From contig VICG01000011.1 in the NCBI GenBank assembly GCA_008692225.1, positions 496,001 through 560,000 on the forward strand: 64,000 bases of DNA, in the 5' to 3' direction. Under the pieces are notes generated by a model. That model did no database searches. It saw nothing but the letters and a program-made list of their open reading frames with translations, and was not told the origin of the DNA. Position numbers and translations under genes: made by a program. The DNA is from Monilinia fructicola. Lineage: Eukaryota > Ascomycota > Leotiomycetes > Helotiales > Sclerotiniaceae. Every line of letters starts with the position of its first letter. The stretch's first letter is position 1. This document shows, piece by piece, positions 11,826 to 23,600 of the stretch.

Positions 11826-14800
11826 ACTCGGAGAACTTGGAGAATGCTGGAAATCTTCATGGGTTTCGATCCAGGGGGGGGAGGGGGTCAGTATTGGGCA
11901 TAATTATCGGCAGAGGAGTGAGCACCGTTTTTCATAGTTTTTTGTCATGGTAGCGTCATGGTACTGTAGTGTGATTGATAGATAATAAGCGAGAACAACG
12001 TTGCGATGGGGCTTCCATTGTATGTATATGTATGAATGGACTCGTAATCTGATGGGAAAATTGGGCAGAGGGGGGATGATCTATAGGCAGACCAGCAGAC
12101 TATGGATGGGACGAGAATGGGATAAATGTTGATCTGTGAGAAGTAGATGAAGATGATGTAGATGTAGATGATAAGCGATGAGATCAGAGGGGGAAAGCCG
12201 AAGCTAGAGGGACAACGTGGAAAGGGAGAGAGAGAGAACGAGACAGCTTGATTCGCAATAACGGAGATGATAACATGGTCTCGATCCTGATTCCCCATAA
12301 CCAGGGCCCAGGTGAATGTGAATCATGGAGGAGCTTTCGAGGATTCGGTGGAGGAAAGTCAAGATATGGGTATGGAGGGGAAGGATTAACATGCAACGGG
12401 ATAAGATTTGCTCCAAAATCCTACCCAAACCATATGGGCAACTAAACTGAATGATGTACGAAATGAAGTTACGAACGAGAGGAACGATAACAGAACAACG
12501 GGTAACCCATTTGAACAAGTGGGAAAAATAAACTTTGTGTATGTAGGTTGGAATGTGCTCCGTATGTAGGTCGACGATATCTTGTTTATTCTTGCATCCC
12601 TCATCCCTCAACCCTCATCCAGTCGTCCATCCCGTCTACTCGCGGGGAAGGCTGCCGCTATCTACGTACTTATCAAGGTTAAGAAATAAGAAAAGACGAC
12701 CGGATAACAAGAATTTTACTTTCTCACCAACGTATCAACGTATCAATCAATCATTGGTAAGATTATGGAGAAATGCAGAAAGACCGACAGCCTCGTCAAA
12801 GCGTAAGTTGATTCCCGGCATATACGTCCTGTGCAGTATCTTTTCTGCCAGCCGCGAATATTCAAAGGTTCCCTATATGCGGGCGATCTTCTTCCAACAA
12901 GACATTGGGTGAGGGCATGGTGTGGGGAATCATGCATGTAAAGCTGTGTCACTGTACAGATTGTTATGGTACAGGCGTGCAGCTCGATCGATATTGAATT
13001 GAAGTTCTCACAGATGAAGAACGATGATAGGTAAAGATGCGAATGTGCATGCCGCGGCGCAGTTTTCTCGTCTGACACATTACTCGTGTTGGCCAATAAC
13101 TGCCGCGTTCTATGCATGAATTGAGAATTGGGCTGCGTGAATATGTACAGTATGGCGATGGATGGATGGTAATCTCTTACCGACCATTTCATTTCTCGAT
13201 TTCATAGGGGAGTTATCGTCTCATCCACGCACAATCTGATGATTCTTGGAATTAGAGGGAATCATGGAATGAAAGACTATCCGGATCCAGGAGAGGATTT
13301 GGATTTTGGGTGAATAATAGCTTAGATATGAGAGGATACGACGATTGATACTTTGAACCCAGAAATTTCCCTATTCCCTACTGTGTAATAATAGAATTCA
13401 ATAATACAACCTATCCCTGATGGGAAAGAGTCAATCTCCTTTCATTTTCCCCTTCCCCTTCCCCTTTCCCTTCCCCTTCCCTTTCCCTTTCCCCTTCCCC
13501 AATCCCGTCCCGTCCGTCGCCTTGAGCGAGAGGAAAACGAATTCTAGAAGGAAAAAATCGAAGTTTGGCTTTACACCTAGAAAAGAAATACCGGGATAGA
13601 CAGTAGAGTCTGCGGTAGTACCGCAGACGCTGAAATGTAGTGGACCACTCGGAAGAACGCTCACGGAGCTAATTGACTATACAGTGTACATACAGCAAAG
13701 CTACAGACCACAGTAAAGCTACGGTACAATGATAATAATAACAATAATGATTTGAAGTTTTTTTCTCTTCGAATTGGCAGAATGCATGGAATTTCATTGG
13801 CTTGTGTGATACTAGTGGATTAGTAGTTTCAGGGTTGACGAGACGACGAGGGAAACCAGCTCGGGCTCTAGGGGGGACCTTGCGATTTTGCATGGATCTA
13901 GCTTTATATTATGGAGCTTGACGTTATGGAAATGTTGAATGTAGAAATTGTTCCTGAGTTAGAGTTGGTAGATGGTTGTGGCGATTTGGATGATGTCTTG
14001 TGCTCTTCCAGATACGATTGATTCAATGAGAAGCTTCCATAGTACCGAGTAGTTGGAATTGCTCATAGATGATGGATAGCTTTTTGGTATTTTGAGTACC
14101 ATACATATATATATACTCGTCTGTCAAGGTGAAAGATAGCTAGCGATATAGCATAGGACTTGAGAACTTGACATTACGTTAGCTCTCGGGCGTCATCAGC
14201 ATTTGATTGTCTAGCATGAACAAGAGAGTTCGAACTTCGAACTCATTACTCCGTAGAAAGTTGCTGGTAGCGAGCGTTCTTTCATTCATGACATTGACTT
14301 TCACTTATTTAGTTCAAGTTCATATGAGAAAATGGTTATAAAATGATCAGCTTTTATAACCTTGGAAGATCCAGTCCAGCAAAGTTTGATTTGATGTTGC
14401 GGGGCATCGTCTGTCCCTCATCTCAAGGAATATCCCCTCTTGAGCCCCTCTATCTTCGTCAACTAACCGTCCTCGCCACGAACTATTCCATATTGATATC
14501 AAGGGAACCTCGGAACCTACGATTCATGTGGATTTCTTCATTCATGTCGGCCAGTCATCATTCGTATCTCTCGCTACTTTCTGTTCAATACAGTATTGAG
14601 GATATTTCGAGATTCGAGAATTCCAATCCACCAGAGTGACCAGACCCTGCATTGAAATGCGTTAACCCTTGTTGAAGAATGGAAGATTTCGGCATCTTTT
14701 TTTCTCTTTCTCAGCTCTTCTCAATCTCAACAGATTGAGTTGCCATCACGTTGTACATGTAATTTGAATGAACCCTTAAATTGATGTGATCATTGTGATG

Positions 14801-16642
14801 TGATTAAGATACAGTAGTAACATTTTGACTTTTACTTGATATTCTAAGTTTCTAATAGCTTGTACCCTACCTATACTTGGATGAATAGAGATGAAGTTCT
14901 CTTTCCTCCCCTCATAGCCATAGTGATAGACTGATAGTAATAGTGATGAAGCAGTTTAGTAATGAAATAGATCATCTAGATCTACTACTGTAGAGGCAAT
15001 GCTATGTGTTTAGAAAAGAGTGACTTGAAAACCACCGCCGAGAGGAAGCTATAGCCTAGGTCCAGTAAGTAGTTTGTAGCGCGTCTCTCTAGCTAGAAAG
15101 AGAAGGGCAAAATCAGGTCATATTTTATGTTTACGTTCAGAAATTTACTCGGAACCCAGTAAAGATTAATTAGCTCTTCTTCATTCTAACAAGTAGGGAC
15201 TGTGGATTTGAACTTGAGGAGTACTAGGTAGATATCGATTTGATATTCATACTCTAGACAAAATCGATTTGCTAACTCGCTTCTACTGTCTGTAAGTAAG
15301 TGGAATCTAATTGATAACAAGACAATTATCTATTTACCTACTCTACTCCGTATGTACAGAGTGCACTTCCCCTTTAAACATCATATTGATCATTTATCAC
15401 AATTCACAATATCATCATCACTAACGTTTTGAAACAGTACACGGACTTTCCCATTTATCCATCATCACTATTATTATCGAAATTTAAAAATACCCGTTTT
15501 CCAGGCAGGTAGGTAACGATACACAACAAACCGTTTCAGGTATCCCTTTTCAATGAAAAGAGGGAATGAATGTACAGAGTAGATTGATTGTATGGGTTAG
15601 GCCAATACTGTACCATCTAATGAATGATTTACGTATCGATATTCTGGAAATAGTCAACATGTTGGATCTCCCTACTTCCCGAATCCCTATAGGTATCTGT
15701 CTATCTACTACCTCAGTCTACTTGCACTCTGCAATTAGTTGTATCGTAATTAACCTATATATCAAACATAATAATACCATCTATATTCATTCATACCAAT
15801 CGTCGTCTCCCTTACCGCCTTCAACTTTTACTGTATTTGACAAGAGCAGTAGATCCATTTCTCTCAACTTCAACTAAACTAATACAGACCAACCAAATTG
15901 AGAAATCCATCATAAAGTGGAATATACGGAGTAGGGACGAAAGGGAAAAAAAGAAAAGAGAGAAGAGAAGAGAGGAGAGAAAAAAAGACCAAAAAAACTA
16001 ATCAGAAGTTTTTGCCAACCTCTTGCCTGGAATCCCCAGTCTTTTTCTTGTGTCACCGCACCATGCCATCTGTTGCATTCCGAGGGGTCCCTGTATCCAA
16101 TTAAAAAGGATTTAATCAATTAGCCCGTCGCTACGAAGATCATATTTGCAGGAACAACAACAAACCTAACTAAGACAGAAAGAACCCCTTCTTGGTCAGA
16201 TTTCCCCGTCGCAAACTAATATTCCTTTCTAAGTTCTTGGTCTTCCCATTTTTACGCAACTATTCATGTAAACTATTCTGCTATTCTGCCATTCTGCCAT
16301 TCTACTGTTCTGCTATTCTGCTATTCAACTATCCGACTATTCAACTCTCCAACTATTCGACTAACTTATAACTATTCGACTAACTTATAACTATTCAACT
16401 ATTCGACTAACTATTCGACTATTCGACTATCCGACTATCCAACTACTCACCTATTCACCTACGCATCCACTCACCTACTCAACTTATCAACTAATTCCTT
16501 GACTTCAACGTCAAGATCAAAAACATTCAATCTCCCTTACATCCTGAGAAACAACAACTTCTCTCATTTATAGTCTTTCCCTCGTCTAGTTCATCCACCT
16601 CACTTCACCTCTTCCCAACTTTCAACGTCCCAACCAAAAATA
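11826..16642. other. Gene-poor region upstream of the GDS1-like gene
   Basis: No recognisable gene. A pyrimidine tract of CCCTTT-type units lies at about 13445-13502. From about 16262 to 16500 the DNA is a degenerate array of 10-11-bp units like CTATTCGACT and CTATTCTGCT, which probably forms part of the promoter or 5' leader of the gene starting at 16643. The region holds many in-frame stops, and its short ORFs have no coding features. Confidence 0.5.
16262..16490 (+). repeat. Degenerate CTATTCgACt tandem array in the GDS1-like leader
   Basis: Roughly twenty imperfect units built on CTATTC followed by TGCT, AACT or GACT, drifting along the array to CTACTCAC and CTACGCAT. It is pyrimidine-rich and free of ATG, so it could be transcribed as a 5' leader without upstream start codons; transcription is inference. 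Confidence 0.7.
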
Positions 16643-17856
16643 ATGGTTTATGATACTCGTCGGAAATCATTGTATTTGCCTGATCTAGGTATAGAGTTAC
16701 CACAAACTCACGCTTCCAAAGCGGCCGCGCGACTTTCACCGCTTTCAACATCGACGTCGATATCAGAACCACATTCTTCAAAGAAATCAAAACGATCGCG
16801 TGAATTTTCATGTTCAACTTCACCACCACCGCCCTCCAAGCGCCAAATTAAATCTGAACAATTTTCCCGGCCGCTTTCACCACCAGCTTCAATCCATGAC
16901 GTCAAGATTGAGGATGATGTCAAAGAGGTTAAGGATTCCAAATTTGAACATGTCAAAGCCAGAGAAATTTGATCTGGATGGAATAAATGACGAAATTGTC
17001 GAAGGCGTTATTATTCAATTACAAAAGACTTCCAACAGACCTCATTTAGTTAAGGAATTGGCCAACATTCTATCCCAGAGTGTTAAGATCGTGGAGCAGT
17101 AAGTTCATATTTCTCCCGGCGTGACTCGTTACCACGGAAGAGCGTGAAGCTAATCGAAAGTTAGATCTGCCAATCCATCCGCGATCATTTCCTCGCGATT
17201 ATCTACTTATCTGAAAAGACCATGGAGCGCTTCTTCCCCTTGTCCCGTGGGGAAAGAACTGGAAAACGGTACATCCGAGAAGAACCTACTTTTACCTGAC
17301 GACCTACCCGCATCAACCAATCCCAGACCCATCGCACTTTCCTCAACGCTCAATCATCACCCCTTCTATATCAAGCGCCGAATCCACGTCGGAGGAATCC
17401 AACGACGAAAATCTTCGTTGTGAGTCACCTGAAGTCGACTTATCCTCGGAAGAATACGAGGACGATGATTCGATCACACCCCCGACTCCCACTGGATCCT
17501 TTTCCGGTCGCCTCGAGCGACCCGTGAGGAACAATCGTGCATCGTCGGTTGGTCTCGAGAAGGATGAAAAAGAATTTACTCAAACGGCTCGCGGAATGCA
17601 AAAGAGGAAATTGAGCGGCGAGGCTCCATCGTACCTGGCGAAACCATCAGACATGACGGATATGCCATCGAACATTTCGGACACGCCGATGAAATCCGTG
17701 GAATCCGACCCATTTTTCGGAGAAGGTCGGGGCTTGTCCGTGACCAATACCGCGGTCTTCATTGGCAGCCCCGTGGTCAATTCTTGGGATTGGGATTTGA
17801 GAAGCCCAGAGAATATCGAGCTGGATGAGCTCGATGGAATGCTTGATGATTTTTAG
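16643..17856 (+). CDS. GDS1-type winged-helix protein (two one-base frame breaks)
   Basis: Exon 1 is 16643-17098, a 66-nt GT-AG intron spans 17099-17164, and exon 2 is 17165-17856. The N-terminal third is Ser/Pro-rich and basic (SKKSKRSRE, PPPSKRQIK), possibly a nuclear localisation signal. The conserved core starts with DGINDEIVEGVIIQLQK and NRPHLVKELANIL, continues across the intron with PSAIISSRLSTYLKRPWS and CPVGKEL, and ends with VHPRRTYFYLTTYP. I recognise this as the winged-helix domain of fungal GDS1-family proteins; in yeast GDS1 is linked to nuclear control of mitochondrial function. The C-terminus is acidic and ends in ELDELDGMLDDF. Two one-base insertions break the frame, one in the AAA run at 16955-16957 and one at the GG of 17268-17269. 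Removing one base at each gives a 381-residue protein. The start ATG is the first one after the ATG-free leader. These look like assembly indels, though a real frameshift cannot be excluded. Confidence 0.75.
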
Positions 17857-20495
17857 ATTCTTCTCGGGAGTCTTTTTCCTTTTTACGACTATACGCACGC
17901 ACACGAGTGATCCTGCTAGTAGTCGGATCAAGAATCCTGGATTCTATTGTACAAACAATTTTGTTTCTTACTCTTTGAGATGTGTGTGGGGGGAGATGTA
18001 CGATTTGTTTCTTGTTTTGTTCTGCTTCGTTTTGTTTTGTTTTTGGTTTGCTTAGAAGAGATGGAAAGATTCACGAATGGATAGGAAAATGCGAAGACAA
18101 AAGGAAAGACAAAACGCAAGAGATCCTTTGGGAGGGGTTCTTGAGGATATTTTGGAGGCACTCTCGTTTTTTTCTTCTTTTTTTTTTTTCTTTTTTTTTT
18201 TTCGCTTGCGATCTTTCACTTCACGTCGGGCTTCTGCGATGGTGTTTCGGTTGGAGGTTCTTGTGCATGCGTTTGTGCACGCGTCATGTCTTTGCAGTCT
18301 TTTACAAATAACCTTCATGACTTGAGATGAGCGGAGATTGATTGGGATACAATCTAGCGGTCGATGACTTCAAGAGTCTCCTACGAGAATGCTTGGGATA
18401 CGGTTAGGAGAATTGGGGATCGAATGAGACGGAACGAGTTTAAGATGAGATGATATACTTGTATATATAAACGATTCACCAAATGGTGTTGGGGGGGAAA
18501 GGAAAGGAAAGGAAAGGAAAGGATGTGATGGTTTCCGCCCTCGAAGATGGGTTCTGGAATTCCTTGGGTGGCGGTGGATGATTCCTTGGAGTGACCCGAC
18601 AAGCTGGGAACTCTGACAGGGAACGGGGATGGAAAGCTCGGGTAGGATTGAAGAAATTTAGAAATCATTTTACTGAAAGAGAAATAATATATATACATAT
18701 ATATATATAAAGAAATATGAGGAAAAGGAAACGGAAAAGGAAAAGAAAAGGAAAAGGATGAGAGAAGAAGATACAAAAAAAATAGAAACTTTTGAAATAA
18801 ACAGGATCATTGATCATCTCCACCTAGATATATCATCTCTTTTTTTTTCGTATATATTTTCGAATTGAGTAGAGAGAGGGGGGTGTGTGTGTGAGTGTGT
18901 GAGTGTGTGTGTATGTATGGATGGATCATATACACACTTCTTATATTCACGTACTAACTACTAAGTTAACCAAATACTAACCACCAACCACTACCTAGGT
19001 AACCACCTAAGCGTGGTGTCTAACGAACGAACTAAAACCTACCTACCTACAGTACAAAGTCGACATGTTCCGACCTTCCGACCCTCCCGACCTTCCGGCT
19101 TTCCGGAATTATTTCATTTCATTTCATTTCATTTTTTTTTTTGTTTTTTTTTTTTTTTGGCCCTTCGTTTGAGCTGGTGTGGCTGTGGAGGGATGGGTGG
19201 AGAGGGAGGGAGGGAGGTACACGGTGCAAAGCAAGTGGTGTTTTTTTTCTGCGTTGCTGGTTGCTGGTTGGCGTTTTGTTTTCTCGTTTTCTCATTTTCT
19301 ATCTTTCGGTGTGATGTGATTTGGTGTGATGTGATGTGGTCGGTTGGATGGATGGATGGATGGATGGTTTGGGTGGTGAGGGGGTGGGTGAGTGGGTGAG
19401 TAGGGGGAGGGAAGGTATGGGGAGTTGGGAAGTGAGGAGGGAAGGGGAGAGCGGCATGGTGGGATCGCTAATTCGCTGGATTTGGTATTTCTAGTAATTA
19501 ATGTAAATACATACTAGCTTGGGGGACGTGGGACTGAAAAGGGCAGTGGATGGAGTGTGGCTCGCCTGTAATAAGGGCGGAGGTGGAGAATGGAGATGGA
19601 TGTGGAGGTGGAGGTGGAGGTTGTTGGGGGTTTTATTCGAGGTAAGGATGTGGGCGGGGGGTCGAAGGGGAGGTTTTGGATGGAATGGAGTTGTGATCGC
19701 TGTTATCTCTTTCGCTTGTGTGCTTTGTTGTTGTTGTCGTTGTTGGGGTTTGTTCTTGATTTTTTATGATCGATGGTTGAGATGGTGAAAATGGGGTGCG
19801 CTGGAGAGTCAGCTGAAGGATCGGTTCAAATCTCGACTCCTTAGTTAGTTGTCGAGGGGAAAGAACATATTTGTCGTTGGGTATGTGAGTATGATTGTCC
19901 AATCTCTCTGCATCGTTTTCTCGCCGTCATCTTCGATCTTTGGCTTGGGGTTGTATTTTACACGGTACAGATATGTGGATATAGCCGTGGTAGTTCCATA
20001 CTTGACTCCTACTTTTATATCTATCGACGTGATAACTTATAACCTCTGTGGACGTTATCAAAACATATAATCGTTATCTTCCCTGATAGAGTAGATGGCT
20101 GTGAATCTTGGGGAGAGGAGATGGAAGATTGAGTGAGAGGGGTTATATAGGGGGTTGGCGAATTGGCATTTGTGGTATGAAGTCGTTTATGATTTGTGAT
20201 GAAATGAATACGAGAGAAGGAAAAATGAAACCTGAAAAGGGATAAAAATGTACATAGTGTCTCGGAGGATATGTTTTCATGGATATAGATTTCTTTCCTG
20301 CTTTTCAATTACAAGTTATTAAGAACTTGAGAGCAACAAAGAGTTTTGCGCTTCAGTTTGGGGTTTGAAGGGAATTGGCGATTCATGGTCCCTATCTATA
20401 GCTAGATTAACCTTTCTCCTTTCCATGTAAAAATGTTGTCATTTATCAACTAATATTAATATCATAGTAGGCAGATTTTAATCAGTATTTTCGTC
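17857..20495. other. Intergenic region with simple repeats
   Basis: The 3' flank of the GDS1-like gene. It contains T-runs at about 18168-18202 and 19131-19158, (GGAAA)n at about 18497-18522, GT/GA-rich DNA near 18880-18920 and (GGAT)n at about 19343-19368. No coding region is supported. Confidence 0.5.
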
Positions 20496-20669
20496 ATGAT
20501 TCCCATTATACACGTCGTCATCGCTTTGATCACCGCCACTCCTTTCGCGTTCCTCCACATCAAACTAAACCCCAGACCAAATCACATAGCTATCACTCTC
20601 CAAGTAGAGATACTGTCTCTTTTTGTGTTCTTGGTTTTGCTACCTGTACATCTGGGTTTGAGGCCCTGA
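20496..20669 (+). CDS. Possible 57-residue hydrophobic small protein
   Basis: An ATG-initiated ORF of 57 codons ending in TGA. It encodes two hydrophobic segments (IIHVVIALITATPFAFLHI and ILSLFVFLVLLPVHLGL) joined by a short loop with KLNPRPNHIA. The layout resembles a helix pair of the small fungal multi-pass membrane proteins, so it could be a fragment of such a gene, a genuine small membrane protein or a chance ORF. I see no domain and no clear neighbours that help. Confidence 0.25.
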   Translation: MIPIIHVVIALITATPFAFLHIKLNPRPNHIAITLQVEILSLFVFLVLLPVHLGLRP

Positions 20670-23600
20670 TTAACAAATTCTTCCAATATACCTTTCATAC
20701 TTGGTGTTGTCGAAATGCAGGTTTGGGGTTTATATAGAGTGAGATATGAAATTGGGAGGGCGGGTGGTTATAGCAGACGAGGAGAGGGGGTTCGATGTAT
20801 CACCCCACGCCTATATCCAGATCTCTATAATCAATCATCAAGACCAACACTAGATGCTACAAAAATATCTGCAAAAGTAATTCTACCCACTCACAGAAAC
20901 TTCTACATCAAAAATTGAACCTCATAATAGGCGCAATGGGCGGTGCGGAGTTTCGTGCCGTTGAGCCCACACGTTTTGGCTCAAAGGTTAGGGGGATATT
21001 TCAGGCTCTTTTTTCTCGTTTATTTATTATTGTTTTCATGGGTATTGTCATCTATCCTCTTCTTTGTCATTATTTGAGGTTATCGTTTCTCATCTCTATT
21101 TACAATACATTATATATCTTAAATTACGGTCCCCCTTTTCACCCACCACCACCAAATGGTTAAACACAAACAAAACGCTAGCCATATACCCCTCAACCCC
21201 CAATAGTGTTGCGCTTTTCCATCTTTTGACAGATCTGCCATTTTTGTTCCGTGAGAAAAATCAGGATGAATTTTATCTTTTGCTGTTGTGCTACGTATCC
21301 TGTGCGTATGTGACCTCAGGTGGATTGGGGGTGGGGGAAGGGGGAAAGGGGGGGGGGGGGCAGGTAAGCGAGTAGAGATAGGTCAAGGTACAAATATACC
21401 TCTCTATACTCTGCAGTTGTGAGATGGTTACAGAAAACACTCATTGAGCGCTACAGCCCCGAGTTGGGCTTGAAGAAAGGGAGAGGGGAGGTTATGATCT
21501 GGATTCTTGAGAAATGTAAGTAGGCTTGCATTTATTTTCCATATTTGTTAATCGGTTGGTCCTCTAGCAGCTTTCACTGTTCTTGTTCTATGCCTGTGGT
21601 CTATACTATTGTTGTAATTTTCCCCTGCGTATATCACTCTATCCTTACCTCTGAACCGGAGATGCAAGTGCGTGCCCCTTCACTGACTATCGGGGTTAAT
21701 GGGGGCATGAGTGACTAAACAGTTTACATGAAGTTTCATTGGTATTATTCTTACCACAATGTGGCTGTGATGATGAAGCAGAAGGTTGAGAAATTTGAGT
21801 GTAGTTTAATCATGGTTTTAGCAGTTTCTGTCATTATTAACATCATCATCTTATCCCACTACATCCTTCCAACAGCAGATTTACGCGACTCTTCTTCACC
21901 TCCTTCAAACCACGCAGATTAATTTTCTTCAAATCTTCTCTATATGATTATCGAAATAAGAGATAGGTATTGCACTCTTTCTAGATAGCCTAGTAATGCA
22001 ATGCTAGTTTGAGTATTCTGTCCTCGGTCTGCAAGAAATAAAGACTGCGGCTGATATACAAGAGTGGTGTAAGTGCTGACAGGACATTGCTTTGGAAGTA
22101 GATCTAGAGTAACCAGAGGAATTACCTACGTTCTCCGGTCTGTCATATGATATACTGAAACACTCTTTCCCACTTTCCAACCTACCAGCCCTCATTCCTC
22201 CCTCTTCAACACTCAACCTATAATATATGAATAGCTCCTCTAGCCTATTATCTTAAATTATAGTATGGTATATCAGTCCAGAACTTATCTCTTGAAACTA
22301 GAATCCATATAAGCCACCAAATCTTATCGAGCCCCGCATTTCTACATACTCATACTGAGTGTGAACACACAAAATGGAACGAGCTTACGCACTCCAAAAG
22401 CCATTCCAATGTTTCCTCAAAGCACACAGCTCCACTGACTTCAATGAGTAACTCGATAGATAATATCCCTTCACCTTTCTTTAGAATGTGAGCGTCCCAA
22501 TCTACCCAGCACCCAGCTACCAGAAACACTTTAAAGCGCCATCGAACGAAAACATTGAGCCAAGCAATTCCGCCGAATTATGGACTTCTTTTTCATCATT
22601 TCTATCTCCATTCATGAACCAATTTGATACTTTTTTTAGTCGCTATAGTTTGTCGTCATAAAAGCATCTCTCATTGTCTTTATCTTTAACACAAGCTACA
22701 GTACTGTCACCAACCTCACCATCATAAACGCCACAACCTCGACACGTATTCTCACATCAGATTCCTCAAGAGAATCAACAGTCAAACCATTTCTATTTAT
22801 TCACAAATGATGATCTCGATCCGTCGCTGTGAGGTTCTCCAAGTGGTAAAATGTGCAAGGATGATGTTTATATGCCTAGTACATCTCGAGTGAATTAGGA
22901 GCCACCCAGCACGACAAAAAAATACTATAGCCTTCCAATGCTACAGCTAGCTGACTGGGAGCAACTGAATGTATCTGCGATGCCTTTTCTATCGATTTCG
23001 ATACTTGGACTTGTGGATGAATATATTGCATGTACCTAGTCATAGCTCTATAAGATATCTTTCGTCATTCACCTTCCATAAGGAGGCGCAATGGGGGTAT
23101 TTCCCCCTATTATCCGATCGACCTCAACGGTTGACTCTGGGATAATCAGTGCTCGGACATTTTCTCAAAGCATTGGACGCTTGATACAATCCTAATTCTG
23201 AGAATAAATAATGGTGATAGGTGAAAAACAGTAATGAGAGAGGATCCTCCGCCAACGAAATACATCCGCCCATTGCGTCAAATGAACCATCCGTTTCGTT
23301 GTCCCTTTTAAAATTATTTACCGTCTACAAGTGCACCAGAAGGCGATATCTAGAATAATCGCGGCCGTCTCATTCTCATGGAGTTCAAAAAACTCCTGGT
23401 GCACTGTATACTATCCCCGAGCGATAATAATAGGAACCACGTAGTAACCATATCTCACGATCTATCAACTCAGAAATCTTCATCCCATCCTCCCGCTACC
23501 GCGATCGCAATCAAAAATTCTCTCCCACAAAGACCAATTGGGCCATCAGCTGTGAATGCCCTATATAGTGAGTGGTATGAGAGATATTTTTGTGAAAAGA

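Noticed and set aside
16955..16975. A second intron in exon 1 of the GDS1-like gene to explain the frame change
   Set aside because: No GT-AG pair of workable length lies between the two frames, while dropping one A from AAA joins them with continuous conserved sequence.
19801..19845. tRNA-like B-box GGTTCAAATC
   Set aside because: The T-stem does not pair and no A-box or acceptor stem is found upstream.
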